This document shows, piece by piece, positions 1 through 13,387 of a DNA stretch of 64,000 nt. The position numbers and the translations under genes are program-made. The number at the start of each line of letters is the position of its first letter. Position 1 is the first letter of the stretch. Where the stretch lies: assembly GCA_023974075.1 (NCBI GenBank), contig JAMFTG010000695.1, positions 1 through 64,000 on the forward strand, in the 5' to 3' direction. The notes under the pieces were generated by a model. It had not been told where the DNA came from, made no database searches, and was given only the letters and a program-made list of their open reading frames with translations. Source of the stretch: Chaenocephalus aceratus (taxonomy: Eukaryota; Chordata; Actinopteri; Perciformes; Channichthyidae).

Positions 1-1356
1 AAGACGTGCAGCTGCGTTCTGCACTAGCTGGAGGCGTCTAATTGAGGCCTGATCCATACCCACATACAGAGCATTGCAGTAATCCAGTCTTGAGGTAACA
101 AAGGCGTTAATAACCCTTTCTAGGTCTTTAAAAGATAAAAACGACTTGGTCTTAGCCAATAGTCGTATTTTGAAAAAGCAGGTCTTGACTACAGTGCTCA
201 CCTGCTTATCAAATGTAAAGGCGCTGTTGAAGGTCACTCCAAGGTTCTTAACAGAGGGGAGGATATTTTTACTGAGGGAGCCCAGAATATCAACCGGGGA
301 GACTGTTGGTTGGGGTCCAAAAAAGATGACCTCGGTCTTACTCTCATTAAGGGTGAGGAAGTTTTGGCTCAGCCAGGATTTAATCTCTATTAAGCAGTCC
401 TTCAACTGCTGTAATGAGTTGGCATTTTGATTGAGAGGCAGATAAATCTGTACATCATCAGCGTAACAATGGAAGGGGATATTATATTTTGTGAGAATTG
501 AACCTAGGGGCAGTATGTACAATAGAAAAAGGATGGGGCCCAGAATCGAGCCTTGGGGAACCCCACAGGTAGAGGGGCTTTGGCAGAGGAGAAAGCACCT
601 AACTGCACTGAGAAGCTACGGTACGTCAAATAAGACCTGAACCATGCAAGGGCAGAGCCTGTAATGCCTGCGGACTGTTCAAGCCGTGACAACAGGATGC
701 TATGGTCCACAGTGTCGAAGGCAGCTGTCAGGTCTAACAGCACCAAGACAGCTGGGCTGCCTGAGTCGGCGGCTAAGAGGAGATAATTAAAAACTCTTAA
801 AAGGGCTGTTTCAGTTACTATGCATGGGTTTAAAGCCAGACTGACATTTTTCATGGATACCATGCGTGGTTAAAAATGACTGCAGCTGGGCGTAGACTAC
901 TCGCTCCAGGGCTTTAGATAAAAAGGGTAGCTGGGAGATGGGCCTGAAATGTGCGAGAATGGAGGCATCGAGATTTTTCTTTTTAAGTAGTGGCTTAACC
1001 ACGGCATGTTTGAAGGCAGCTGGGACACATCCTGAGCTAAGAGAGGTATTTATAAGTAATAAAATACTTGCTCCAACTGATTCAAAAACATCTCTAAGGA
1101 AGCGAGAGGGAATGCTGTCTAAGGTGCAGTTTGTCGGCCGCAGGTGCTTGACTACATCCGAGAGAGAAGAGAGGGATACAGGCTCAAAATGGTCGAGGAC
1201 AGCAGGGCACAGAAAGGGAGCAGGATCTGGGGTAGCACTAGTATAGGCTAGCCTAAGAGCAGATACCTTTTCGATAAAACATTTAAGAAATGTATCGCAG
1301 AGAGTAGTTGATGGTACAATTGGAGAAGCATCACAAGGGATATTAAATCCTTCCAA
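1..1356 (-). pseudogene. LINE-A, L2/CR1-like reverse transcriptase relic, copy 1
   Basis: Reverse-strand reading shows a non-LTR reverse transcriptase: FRPISQLPFLSKALERVV, then STETALLRV, LDLTAAFDTVDHSIL (first catalytic Asp region), then [11 protein letters not shown] (YADD box) and the C-terminal [10 protein letters not shown] / LHWLPV segments. The palm region is frameshifted where [10 protein letters not shown] should follow. Relative to copy 2 there is one extra T near 815 that splits the ORF. It is 5'-truncated at about 1356 and cut by the window at base 1. Clade is inferred from motif style. Confidence 0.85.
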
Positions 1357-1900
1357 TGTGTACTATAGGTCTACAAACATAAAAAAAACACAGTTTGAAA
1401 GGGGAGTGATTAGTCAAATATGCATAAATAAAAAGAAAGAATGCAGACTAGGTAAGATAAAGATAGGAGAGAGGAGTTTATCAATGATTTGTTATTGGTT
1501 GTGAGCATATTCTAATGATTTTTTGATTATTGAAATATATACAGTTCTGTTTCATATGAGTGTTGAGAACTGTATCCATAAATCTCTTCATTTGTGCACC
1601 AGATTGATGCATTCCACTTCAATTTAAAGAAAAATATCTTCCCGGGGTGCATGCCCCCGGACCCCCCTAGAGGATGTGAGGTCATCACAAATAAAACAGG
1701 TTCACATGATAAGATACTAGATAAGTGTGCACACTCATTATATACACTACACATTTTTCTTGGATTTGTTAACACTTGAATCCCTAATATATTTGTAGAA
1801 AGGCAGGAAATGGAATTAAATTGAGAAAATCTTTCATTGCGGAGGACCACCTGTTTTGTGTCCCCCCCACTTCTCAAACCAAAGTTACACCCTTGGTCCT
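1357..1900. repeat. R repeat (transposon fragment), copy 1
   Basis: Begins TTCCAATGTGTACTATAGG and runs through GGTGCATGCCCCCGGACCCC near 1650. The same sequence recurs at 7701-8240, in part at 27770-27970, and at 33735-34300, so it is a dispersed repeat. No intact ORF. LINE-A abuts its left end. Confidence 0.75.
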
Positions 1901-2533
1901 ATAACAAATTAGAAATTCATGACACATCCCTGCGGCATTCAGAAAAGGAAATATTTCTCAATACACATTTACTAGTTAATATGAAGGTTAATTCAATATC
2001 TAGTTTGCATTAGGCCACTCAATATGAAGTAAGGTTATAATAGGTTCTTGTTAAACCTTAAACCTTCAATAACCCCATTAGCCTGACATAACCCCTGCAG
2101 TCCAGAAAGTTGACTCCAGAGTGGACAGGAAGGACACAGAGTGAGGCACCTAACTGAAATGAATAAGTCAAAGGTGCTCAGTCACATGTGTGGTGTACAG
2201 TCACCTTGTGTTTAAAGGTCTATATCCCAATATGTAGCTCTGGGCATGGGCCCTAGTCAAATAACTTCAAATCCTCCACACACTCCATTCTTTGATTCTC
2301 CTGTAGAGGTTACCACAGTGTGTGCAGGGTATCTATCACCAGGTTAGTGGAGAGTCTGTCTTTGCCAGAGTGTGTGTTCAGGGTGTATGGTCACTGAACC
2401 CTTTTAAATGAGGACATTAGGATCAAAGGGTAGGGAAGGGTCGCGTCGGTTCTGACACCCAGAGGGTAAGGGAAAATATACCATATCCACATATCGATAT
2501 TTCAACCCACCTACACAGGAGCAAGGGGGTTGC
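1901..2533. other. non-coding spacer, unit 1
   Basis: No gene or recognisable element seen. The same sequence recurs at 8241-8882. Confidence 0.6.
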
Positions 2534-3190
2534 AACAAACAATACAACACAATACAACACAAACAACACAATACAACAACAACACAACACAATACAACAC
2601 AATAAACAACAAACACAAGACAATAAACACAACATAATACAATACAATACAATATAACACAATACAACACAATATAACACAATACAACACAATACAACAC
2701 AATATAACACAATACAACACAATACAACACAATATAACACAACACAATACAACACAATACAATACAACACAATTAACACAATACAATACAACACAATATA
2801 ATACAGCACAACACAATACAATACAACACAATATAACACAACACAATACAATATAACACAATATAAAACAATACAATATAACACAATATAACACAATACA
2901 ATATAACACAATATAACATAATACAATATAATACAATACAATATAACACAATATAACACAATACAACACAATACAACACAATACAACACAACACAACACA
3001 ATACAACACAATACAACACAATACAATACAACACAATATAACACAATACAATACAACACAATACAATACAGCACAACACAATACAATACAACACAATATA
3101 ACACAACACAATACAATATAACACGATACAACACAATACAATATAACACAATATAACACAATACAATATAACACAATATAACTCATCACA
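2534..3190. repeat. A/C-rich pentamer satellite, unit 1
   Basis: Built of ACACA, ATACA and ATATA pentamers in irregular order. G is almost absent from the + strand. Several reverse frames stay open for over 200 codons because TTA, CTA and TCA do not occur in the pentamers; these are not genes. Confidence 0.95.
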
Positions 3191-5083
3191 AAATAATTCA
3201 ACACAAATCGATAGAATACGCTTTTTTAGGTTTACAACTTCTCTGTCTTCATGGAGGCTCTGCTCTCTTTGCCCTCGGTTCCTTTTCCAGTGAAGTAACC
3301 AGATGTGCAGGATGTTCAGGTCCGACAGGCCCTGTGTGGGTGTGCTATGCATTGGTAAAACAAAAGAGGCGTCCTCACGCCATCTTGTTTACAACTGCTT
3401 TACCAAAAACGTAGCTAGGTAAATGCACTGTTACAAGTGATGGACCAGCTGGGTTCAAAATAAAAGTGATTTCTGATTGCTAGCTCTTGGCCGCATTGAT
3501 CCGTAAATTAGGTTGGATTACAATAACATTTGACAAGACAATTGACTGGGAAAATTAGTATACCTGATTTAAAGTTAAAGCGATGTGCCATTTTGTATTA
3601 TTGTGCAAAGGTTCACATAAGTTAAAATATAAATAAGTAGTTTTAGGGAGGTCGAACTCTAAGCTGTTCTGACTGCACCAAGTCTGTAGCATGACTCATC
3701 CCTGTCTATTGAGGCTCAATGAAAAAGAGTAGAAATGCCTCATTATGAAATAAGGATTATGATTGAAAGCATGATTTGCTCTTGAGTTATAATAATCAAA
3801 AAATGATTAATCATTGTTTTTTTTAAAAATGTTGACATTCAGTGTTTCGTTTTTTATAAAAAAAAAATGTTGATGTATTTCTATGAAAAATACAAAAATA
3901 TAAAGAAGATATCAGCCTCTTTCACCATGGGTTAACACATAGCATGTTGTGCCATTGTCCTTAAAACATGTCAAATATTTTAGATGTATACCTATGGTGA
4001 TATACAAACCAATAAAACCAAATATGTACATTTAAAGTGGACCTATCATGCTATATTTGAAACATATATGGTAGGGCCATACCTATACAAAACATGTCTG
4101 TGAATTTTTGTTTTGTTTAAAATACCAAACAGTTCACCCATTACAGCCATGCCTCATACTGCTCAAACCCCTCTTTTGCAGCCCTGTTAGAGAAACGCGG
4201 ATCTTGGGTCCTTAGCTTGAAAAAAGAAAGAAGAGGAGGCGGAGCTAGTGCCTGATCAGAATTCTACCGGAGATAAAGTTAAATTCTGCTGTGATAAAAC
4301 GCCATCCTGTTCTAAACCACATCAAGGATTATTTCTGAAACAGAAGGAGCTCAAATGCTTTTTCTCTTGCAGGTTTATCACAAGGTGAGTTCTTTTTTTA
4401 TTTCCTGCTTTCTAAACACAAGTGCTCTCCAGCACAGGTTAGCTCTGAGTGTTAGCGAGGCTTGTTAATGTAGACAAAGACGAGATTACGTCCAAAACAC
4501 GTCAGGCATTGTTTCTGATAGCAACTCTCTGTGGGTCCGCTGACGATTTGACGTCAGTTCGGATGGAATCTGTATCTGCTCGTTGTACTCCTGTTTTTAA
4601 AAGATTTGGGTACGGAGGAAAAGAGAGAGGGTTTTATTTTCTGACGCTGCGTGAGTTCCCCGACGCACCGGGGACACGTATGTATAAAAGACATCACAAA
4701 GTGCATTTTGCATGAAGGAATGAAGGAGAAACCTTTGTTTATCTGTATATCAGAAGCTCTGCAGTTTAACACAGCACAGTTATTTAACTAGTCACTTTTT
4801 ACACAGGAACATTTCCGTCAGTGTGAGTTAAAGTTTTCTGGGCTGCTGACGGAAAACAAAGGCCTGGGAAGGCAAATAACACTTGACCCTGACCTGAAGT
4901 ATCCTCATTAGGGGTTACTGTAGATGACATCATGACAATATGACTGTTAGCAGGACTCTTACTTTTGTTTTAGGGAATGGTTGTGTGTTTTTGATATTAA
5001 TGCCCTTCAGCTGTGATTTATTATTTATTTGTGTGTTTATATCGTGCAAAAGGCTGCTACAGTTGACCCAATGCTCTTGAGTT
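3191..5083. repeat. long non-coding spacer, unit 1
   Basis: About 1.9 kb repeated at 9551-11440 and 15876-18915. It includes a short open frame near 4449-4715 that is conserved only because the DNA is duplicated; unit 2 has a one-base change that breaks it. I recognise no gene. The sequence from about 4030 may be an old DNA transposon, without assignable ends. Confidence 0.6.
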
Positions 5084-6130
5084 TAAGATAAGATAAGATA
5101 ATACTTTATTGATCCCAATTTGGGAAATGTTTGCGTTGTAGCAGCATGAAAAAGACATGGCATTGTACAATATAAATTCAAAGAAATAAACAAGAAAGTA
5201 GCAAATATACATGTTGAATTAACAAGGTATTATGTATACATACATATATACATAAATATATGACCGATGGAATATTTAAATATAGAAAAGATTATATAAA
5301 TGTAAAATGTACAATGTGGTTTTATTACAAGAGAAACTATATTTGTTGGACAGAGTTATGGCAGTGGGCAGGAATGTGTTCCTGTATGGGTCCTTGTGAC
5401 AGCGGAGCTGCAGCAGTCTGTTGGAGAAGGAGCTCCGTTGACTGTCCAGCTGCAGGTGGAGAGGATGGGTGGGTTATCCATCATGGACAACAGCCTGTTC
5501 AGTGTCCTCCTCTCCACCACAGCTTCAAAGGGGTCCAGCTTGATGCCGATGACAGACCCAGCTTTCCTGATCACTTTATTGATCCTGCTGGTGTCACCGG
5601 CTCTGATGCTGCCCCCCCCCAGCAGACCGCAGCAAAGAAGAGTGCACTGGCCACAACAGACTAGAAGATCTCCAGCATCTTGCTGCACACGTGGAAGGAT
5701 CTCATCTTCCTCAGAACATAGAGTCTGCTCATCCCCTTCTTGTACACAGCGTCAGTGTTGATCCTCCAGTTCAGCCCATTAAGTGCACTCCCAGGTATTT
5801 GTAGTCCTCCACAACAGCCACATCCTCTCCCAGAATGCACAGGGGCTGAGGAGACGTCCTCTTCCTCCTGAAATCAATGACCATCTCTCTGGTCTTGGCC
5901 ACATTCAGAAGCAGATGATTTCTTCCAGTCCACTCTACAAAATCACCCACCATGCTCTGTCCTCCTCCTCCCGTCCATCCCTTATACACCCTACCACTGC
6001 AGAGTCATCCCACAACCTCTGCAGGTGGCATGACTGAGTGGTATTGAAAGTCAGAGGTGTACAAGGTGAACAGGAAAGGAGACAGCACAGTCTCAGTGGG
6101 GCTCCTATACTACCAAGCACCACATCAGAG
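5084..6130 (-). pseudogene. LINE-B non-LTR retrotransposon 3' half, copy 1
   Basis: The reverse strand ends in (GATAA)n-like AAGATAAGATAAGATA at 5084-5100 with CTTTATTGATCCC, the element's 3' tail. Upstream the reverse translation gives VEWTGRNHLLLNVAKTREMV, then YLGVHL and MSRLYVLRKLRSFHVC, then VVERRTLNRLLSMMDNPP, the C-terminal half of a CR1/L2/Rex1-type polymerase. Several frameshifts are present, and this copy lacks four bases near 5779 found in copies 2 and 3. Dead. Confidence 0.85.
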
Positions 6131-7700
6131 TCTTAGGCACTATCAACAGCAGTTGATCAGCCGACCTTAAGGCTCTGCCTGGGGTATAGCAATGGAGGAG
6201 TTTGGCTATATAGACAGGAGCCAGCCCATTTAGGGCTTTAAAAACAAATAAAAGGAGTTTAAAATCTATTCTGAACCGAACTGGAAGCCAGTGCAATGAA
6301 GCCAGAATTGTGGTGATATGGTCGCGCTTTTTATGGCCAGTGAGAAGACGTGCAGCTGCGTTCTGCACTAGCTGGAGGCGTCTAATTGAGGCCTGATCCA
6401 TACCCACATACAGAGCATTGCAGTAATCCAGTCTTGAGGTAACAAAGGCGTTAATAACCCTTTCTAGGTCTTTAAAAGATAAAAACGACTTGGTCTTAGC
6501 CAATAGTCGTATTTTGAAAAAGCAGGTCTTGACTACAGTGCTCACCTGCTTATCAAATGTAAAGGCGCTGTTGAAGGTCACTCCAAGGTTCATTAACAGA
6601 GGGGAGGATATTTTTACTGAGGGAGCCCAGAATATCAACCGGGGAGACTGTTGGTTGGGGTCCAAAAAAGATGACCTCGGTCTTACTCTCATTAAGGGTG
6701 AGGAAGTTTTGGCTCAGCCAGGATTTAATCTCTATTAAGCAGTCCTTCAACTGCTGTAATGAGTTGGCATTTTGATTGAGAGGCAGATAAATCTGTACAT
6801 CATCAGCGTAACAATGGAAGGGGATATTATATTTTGTGAGAATTGAACCTAGGGGCAGTATGTACAATAGAAAAAGGATGGGGCCCAGAATCGAGCCTTG
6901 GGGAACCCCACAGGTAGAGGGGCTTTGGCAGAGGAGAAAGCACCTAACTGCACTGAGAAGCTACGGTACGTCAAATAAGACCTGAACCATGCAAGGGCAG
7001 AGCCTGTAATGCCTGCGGACTGTTCAAGCCGTGACAACAGGATGCTATGGTCCACAGTGTCGAAGGCAGCTGTCAGGTCTAACAGCACCAAGACAGCTGG
7101 GCTGCCTGAGTCGGCGGCTAAGAGGAGATAATTAAAAACTCTTAAAAGGGCTGTTTCAGTACTATGCATGGGTTTAAAGCCAGACTGACATTTTTCATGG
7201 ATACCATGCGTGGTTAAAAATGACTGCAGCTGGGCGTAGACTACTCGCTCCAGGGCTTTAGATAAAAAGGGTAGCTGGGAGATGGGCCTGAAATGTGCGA
7301 GAATGGAGGCATCGAGATTTTTCTTTTTAAGTAGTGGCTTAACCACGGCATGTTTGAAGGCAGCTGGGACACATCCTGAGCTAAGAGAGGTATTTATAAG
7401 TAATAAAATACTTGCTCCAACTGATTCAAAAACATCTCTAAGGAAGCGAGAGGGAATGCTGTCTAAGGTGCAGTTTGTCGGCCGCAGGTGCTTGACTACA
7501 TCCGAGAGAGAAGAGAGGGATACAGGCTCAAAATGGTCGAGGACAGCAGGGCACAGAAAGGGAGCAGGATCTGGGGTAGCACTAGTATAGGCTAGCCTAA
7601 GAGCAGATACCTTTTCGATAAAACATTTAAGAAATGTATCGCAGAGAGTAGTTGATGGTACAATTGGAGAAGCATCACAAGGGATATTAAATCCTTCCAA
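6131..7700 (-). pseudogene. LINE-A, L2/CR1-like reverse transcriptase relic, copy 2
   Basis: Same element as at 1-1356 but with more of the 3' part. The reverse ORF 7700-6849 is open for 283 codons from MEGFNIPCD through LTAAFDTVDH to a frameshift that destroys the [10 protein letters not shown] motif. The following frames hold [11 protein letters not shown] and then the thumb/C-terminal region (6692-6150). No endonuclease domain is present, so it is 5'-truncated and dead. Confidence 0.87.
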
Positions 7701-8240
7701 TGTGTACTATAGGTCTACAAACATAAAAAAAACACAGTTTGAAAGGGGAGTGATTAGTCAAATATGCATAAATAAAAAGAAAGAATGCAGACTAGGTAAG
7801 ATAAAGATAGGAGAGAGGAGTTTATCAATGATTTGTTATTGGTTGTGAGCATATTCTAATGATTTTTGATTATTGAAATATATACAGTTCTGTTTCATAT
7901 GAGTGTTGAGAACTGTATCCATAAATCTCTTCATTTGTGCACCAGATTGATGCATTCCACTTCAATTTAAAGAAAAATATCTTCCCGGGGTGCATGCCCC
8001 CGGACCCCCCTAGAGGATGTGAGGTCATCACAAATAAAACAGGTTCACATGGATAAGATACTAGATAAGTGTGCACACTCATTATATACACTACACATTT
8101 TTCTTGGATTTGTTAACACTTGAATCCCTAATATATTTGTAGAAAGGCAGGAAATGGAATTAAATTGAGAAAATCTTTCATTGCGGAGGACCACCTGTTT
8201 TGTGTCCCCCCCACTTCTCAAACCAAAGTTACACCCTTGG
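7701..8240. repeat. R repeat, copy 2
   Basis: Same sequence as 1357-1900 within unit 2, carried by the tandem duplication. Confidence 0.75.
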
Positions 8241-8882
8241 TCCTATAACAAATTAGAAATTCATGACACATCCCTGCGGCATTCAGAAAAGGAAATATTT
8301 CTCAATACACATTTACTAGTTAATATGAAGGTTAATTCAATATCTAGTTTGCATTAGGCCACTCAATATGAAGTAAGGTTATAATAGGTTCTTGTTAAAC
8401 CTTAAACCTTCAATAACCCCATTAGCCTGACATAACCCCTGCAGTCCAGAAAGTTGACTCCAGAGTGGACAGGAAGGACACAGAGTGAGGCACCTAACTG
8501 AAATGAATAAGTCAAAGGTGCTCAGTCACATGTGTGGTGTACAGTCACCTTGTGTTTAAAGGTCTATATCCCAATATGTAGCTCTGGGCATGGGCCCTAG
8601 TCAAATAACTTCAAATCCTCCACACACTCCATTCTTTGATTCTCCTGTAGAGGTTACCACAGTGTGTGCAGGGTATCTATCACCAGGTTAGTGGAGAGTC
8701 TGTCTTTGCCAGAGTGTGTGTTCAGGGTGTATGGTCACTGAACCCTTTTAAATGAGGACATTAGGATCAAAGGTGTAGGGAAGGGTCCTTGTCGCTGTTC
8801 TGACACCCAGAGGGTAAGGGAAAATATACCATATCCACATATCGATATTTCAACCCACCTACACAGGAGCAAGTTGGGGTTG

Positions 8883-9550
8883 CAACACAAGTACAAATAC
8901 AACACAATACAACACAATACAACACAATATAAACACAACACAATACAAACACAATATAACACAACACAATACAATACAATATAACACAACTATACAATTA
9001 CAATACAATATAACACAATACAACACAATAAACACAATACAACACAATACAACACAATATAACACAATACAACACAATACAACACAATATAACACAACAC
9101 AATACAACACAATACAATACAACACAATATAACACAATACAATACAACACAATAATACAGCACAACACAATACAATACAACACAATATAACACAACACAA
9201 TACAATATAACACAATATAACACAATACAATATAACACAATATAACACAATACAATATAACACAATATAACATAATACAATATAATACAATACAATATAA
9301 CACAATATAACACAATACAACACAATACAACACAATACAACACAACACAACACAATACAACACAATACAACACAATACAATACAACACAATATAAACAAT
9401 ACAATACAACACAATACAATACAGCACAACACAATACAATACAACACAATATAACACAACACAATACAATATAACACGATACAACACAATACAATATAAC
9501 ACAATACAACACAATACAATACAATATAACACAATATAACTCATCACAAA
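8883..9550. repeat. A/C-rich pentamer satellite, unit 2
   Basis: Same pentamers as unit 1, of similar length, with several small indels relative to it. Confidence 0.95.
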
Positions 9551-11440
9551 ATAATTCAACACAAATCGATAGAATACGCTTTTTTTAGGTTTACAACTTC
9601 TCTGTCTTCATGGAGGCTCTGCTCTCTTTGCCCTCGGTTCCTTTTCCAGTGAAGTAACCAGATGTGCAGGATGTTCAGGTCCGACAGGCCCTGTGTGGGT
9701 GTGCTATGCATTGGTAAAACAAAAGAGGCGTCCTCACGCCATCTTGTTTACAACTGCTTTACCAAAAACGTAGCTAGGTAAATGCACTGTTACAAGTGAT
9801 GGACCAGCTGGGTTCAAAATAAAAGTGATTTCTGATTGCTAGCTCTTGGCCGCATTGATCCGTAAATTAGGTTGGATTACAATAACATTTGACAAGACAA
9901 TTGACTGGGAAAATTAGTATACCTGATTTAAAGTTAAAGCGATGTGCCATTTTGTATTATTGTGCAAAGGTTCACATAAGTTAAAATATAAATAAGTAGT
10001 TTTAGGGAGGTCGAACTCTAAGCTGTTCTGACTGCACCAAGTCTGTAGCATGACTCATCCCTGTCTATTGAGGCTCAATGAAAAAGAGTAGAAATGCCTC
10101 ATTATGAAATAAGGATTATGATTGAAAGCATGATTTGCTCTTGAGTTATAATAATCAAAAATGATTAATCATTGTTTTTTTTTAAAAATGTTGACATTCA
10201 GTGTTTCGTTTTTTATAAAAAAAAAATGTTGATGTATTTCTATGAAAAATACAAAAATATAAAGAAGATATCAGCCTCTTTCACCATGGGTTAACACATA
10301 GCATGTTGTGCCATTGTCCTTAAAACATGTCAAATATTTTAGATGTATACCTATGGTGATATACAAACCAATAAAACCAAATATGTACATTTAAAGTGGA
10401 CCTATCATGCTATATTTGAAACATATATGGTAGGGCCATACCTATACAAAACATGTCTGTGAATTTTTGTTTTGTTTAAAATACCAAACAGTTCACCCAT
10501 TACAGCCATGCCTCATACTGCTCAAACCCCTCTTTTGCAGCCCTGTTAGAGAAACGCGGATCTTGGGTCCTTAGCTTGAAAAAAGAAAGAAGAGGAGGCG
10601 GAGCTAGTGCCTGATCAGAATTCTACCGGAGATAAAGTTAAATTCTGCTGTGATAAAACGCCATCCTGTTCTAAACCACATCAAGGATTATTTCTGAAAC
10701 AGAAGGAGCTCAAATGCTTTTTCTCTTGCAGGTTTATCACAAGGTGAGTTCTTTTTTTATTTCCTGCTTTCTAAACACAAGTGCTCTCCAGCACAGGTTA
10801 GCTCTGAGTGTTAGCGAGGCTTGCTAATGTAGACAAAGACGAGATTACGTCCAAAACACGTCAGGCATTGTTTCTGATAGCAACTCTCTGTGGGTCCGCT
10901 GACGATTTGACGTCAGTTCGGATGGAATCTGTATCTGCTCGTTGTACTCCTGTTTTAAAAGATTTGGGTACGGAGGAAAAGAGAGAGGGTTTTATTTTCT
11001 GACGCTGCGTGAGTTCCCCGACGCACCGGGGACACGTATGTATAAAAGACATCACAAAGTGCATTTTGCATGAAGGAATGAAGGAGAAACCTTTGTTTAT
11101 CTGTATATCAGAAGCTTGCAGTTTAACACAGCACAGTTATTTAACTAGTCACTTTTTACACAGGAACATTTCCGTCAGTGTGAGTTAAAGTTTTCTGGGC
11201 TGCTGACGAAAACAAAGGCCTGGGAAGGCAAATAACACTTGACCCTGACCTGAAGTATCCTCATTAGGGGTTACTGTAGATGACATCATGACAATATGAC
11301 TGTTAGCAGGACTCTTACTTTTGTTTTAGGGAATGGTTGTGTGTTTTGATATTAATGCCCTTCAGCTGTCGATTTATTATTTATTTGTGTGTTTATATCG
11401 TGCAAAAGGCTGCTACAGTTGACCCAATGCTCTTGAGTTT
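9551..11440. repeat. long non-coding spacer, unit 2
   Basis: Copy of 3191-5083. No gene seen. Confidence 0.65.
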
Positions 11441-12496
11441 AAGATAAGATAAGATAATACTTTATTGATCCCAATTTGGGAAATGTTTGCGTTGTAGCAG
11501 CATGAAAAAGACATGGCATTGTACAATATAAATTCAAAGAAATAAACAAGAAAGTAGCAAATATACATGTTGAATTAACAAGGTATTATGTATACATACA
11601 TATATACATAAATATATGACCGATGGAATATTTAAATACAGAAAAGATTATATAAATGTAAAATGTACAATGTGGTTTTATTACAAGAGAAACTATATTT
11701 GTTGGACAGAGTTATGGCAGTGGGCAGGAATGTGTTCCTGTATGGGTCCTTGTGACAGCGGAGCTGCAGCAGTCTGTTGGAGAAGGAGCTCCGTTGACTG
11801 TCCAGCTGCAGGTGGAGAGGATGGGTGGGTTATCCATCATGGACAACAGCCTGTTCAGTGTCCTCCTCTCCACCACAGCTTCAAAGGGGTCCAGCTTGAT
11901 GCCGATGACAGACCCAGCTTTCCTGATCACTTTATTGATCCTGCTGGTGTCCACCGGCTCTGATGCTGCCCCCCACCCCAGCAGACTGCAGCAAAGAAGA
12001 GTGCACTGGCCACAACAGACTAGAAGATCTCCAGCATCTTGCTGCACACGTGGAAGGATCTCAGCTTCCTCAGAACATAGAGTCTGCTCATCCCCTTCTT
12101 GTACACAGCGTCAGTGTTGATCCTCCAGTTCAGCCCATTGTCTAAGTGCACTCCCAGGTATTTGTAGTCCTCCACAACAGCCACATCCTCTCCCAGAATG
12201 CACAGGGGCTGAGGAGACGTCCTCTTCCTCCTGAAAATCAATGACCATCTCTCTGGTCTTGGCCACATTCAGAAGCAGATGATTTCTTCCAGTCCACTCT
12301 ACAAAATCACCCACCATGCTCTGTCCTCCTCCTCCCGTCCATCCCTTATACACCCTACCACTGCAGAGTCATCCCAACAACCCTCTGCAGGTGGCATGAC
12401 TGAGTGGTATTGAAAGTCAGAGGTGTACAAGGTGAACAGGAAAGGAGACAGCACAGTCTCAGTGGGGCTCCTATACTACCAAGCACCACATCAGAG
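11441..12496 (-). pseudogene. LINE-B non-LTR retrotransposon 3' half, copy 2
   Basis: Same element and same truncation as copy 1. It keeps DNGLNWRINTDAVYKKG, which copy 1 has lost through a small deletion, but carries its own one-base insertion near 12235. Upstream (12497 onward) the sequence changes to a different repeat. Confidence 0.85.
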
Positions 12497-13130
12497 GCAA
12501 GGGCAGCAGAGGGGGGATGCTGAAGCCAGGCTGAATGGTGGAGGAGAGGTGTGTATAGTGGAGGTGGAGGAGACAGCAGCAGCGGGCAGATAGCTGAACC
12601 TATTAAAAAAGGTCTTGGTTTCTCACATTGGTTTCTCACAGCATCTCTGTAAAGTATGTGTATTCACTCTCTGTCCTAACGGCTTGTTGGAGCTCGCCCC
12701 CCCCCCCTGTGAGTCCAGCGTGCTCTGATTGGTCAAGCGACATGCAGCTGCTCGTGAGGAGCTGCTGTGAGGAGCAGGACAGGGCTTCCGATGTCGGCGA
12801 AACAAATTACAGGAGAACAAGCAAAAACTCACCCTGAGCACACACAGACACTCACAGCCGAAGTAAAAACAATAAGGTGGCTTTGATATTGAGTATGACA
12901 AAGGTTTATAACGCTGTGAGAATGGGTCTGCGGAGAGCATTTCTCCGCCCATCCAAACTTAGCAGTCCGAAAAACCAGGGGCCGTCGCCTGGACCTGGAC
13001 ACATTCGGGGCTTAGCCACAGTGGCGGTGCTACAGTCGAATTTTCTACTGCAAGACTCCCCACACGCACATACACAATTGCGCCATCTGGTGTCCACAAA
13101 CGTGTGCCTGCATTAGCTTAGTTACGCAAT
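12497..13130. repeat. duplicated non-coding block X, copy 1
   Basis: Repeated at 19960-20584 with scattered one-base indels. Homopolymer C and A tracts occur. No gene was recognised. Confidence 0.7.
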
Positions 13131-13387
13131 GGATTGTGGGAGATTCTCAAAGCACGTGAGGATCTCTTGAGGGTAAGGTGCCCTGTATTATCTCGGTGGA
13201 CAAAATGTATGTGTTCTTTGGATGGCAACTCAGCATTCTTTCTCCTCCAAGCACGTCTAGTTGAGTTTTTTACCAACATTTCTATTTTGGTTTCATCTGA
13301 CCATATGACATTCTCCCAATCCTCTTCTGGATCATCTAAATGCTCTCTCGCAAACTTCAGACGGGCCTGGACATGTTACTGGCTTAA
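13131..13387 (-). pseudogene. Tc1/mariner transposase fragment, array copy 1 (first part)
   Basis: The reverse strand gives the Tc1 signature HVRPGLKFAREHLDDPEEDW with VMWSDETKIE, in frames broken by indels. The element is split by a palindromic transposon at 13388-14307 and resumes at 14308-14425, where it breaks off at a G/C-rich junction. Confidence 0.8.

Larger units (their letters stand above)
1..6130. repeat. tandem array unit 1 (left edge cut by the window)
   Basis: Contains, in order, reverse LINE-A, the R repeat, a spacer, the pentamer satellite, a second spacer and reverse LINE-B. Base 1 aligns with 6345 and later landmarks align with an offset of 6344-6359. Identity to unit 2 is very high by eye, with scattered single-base indels. 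Confidence 0.9.
6131..12496. repeat. tandem array unit 2
   Basis: Repeats unit 1 in the same order and orientation. The junction is sharp: in unit 1 LINE-B sequence ending CACATCAGAG is joined to TCTTAGGCAC (LINE-A), whereas in units 2 and 3 the same LINE-B point continues into GCAAGGGCAGC. Confidence 0.9.

Noticed and set aside
4449..4715. 88-codon open frame repeated in units 1 and 3 as a possible conserved gene
   Set aside because: Conservation comes from recent DNA duplication. Unit 2 breaks the frame and no domain is recognisable.
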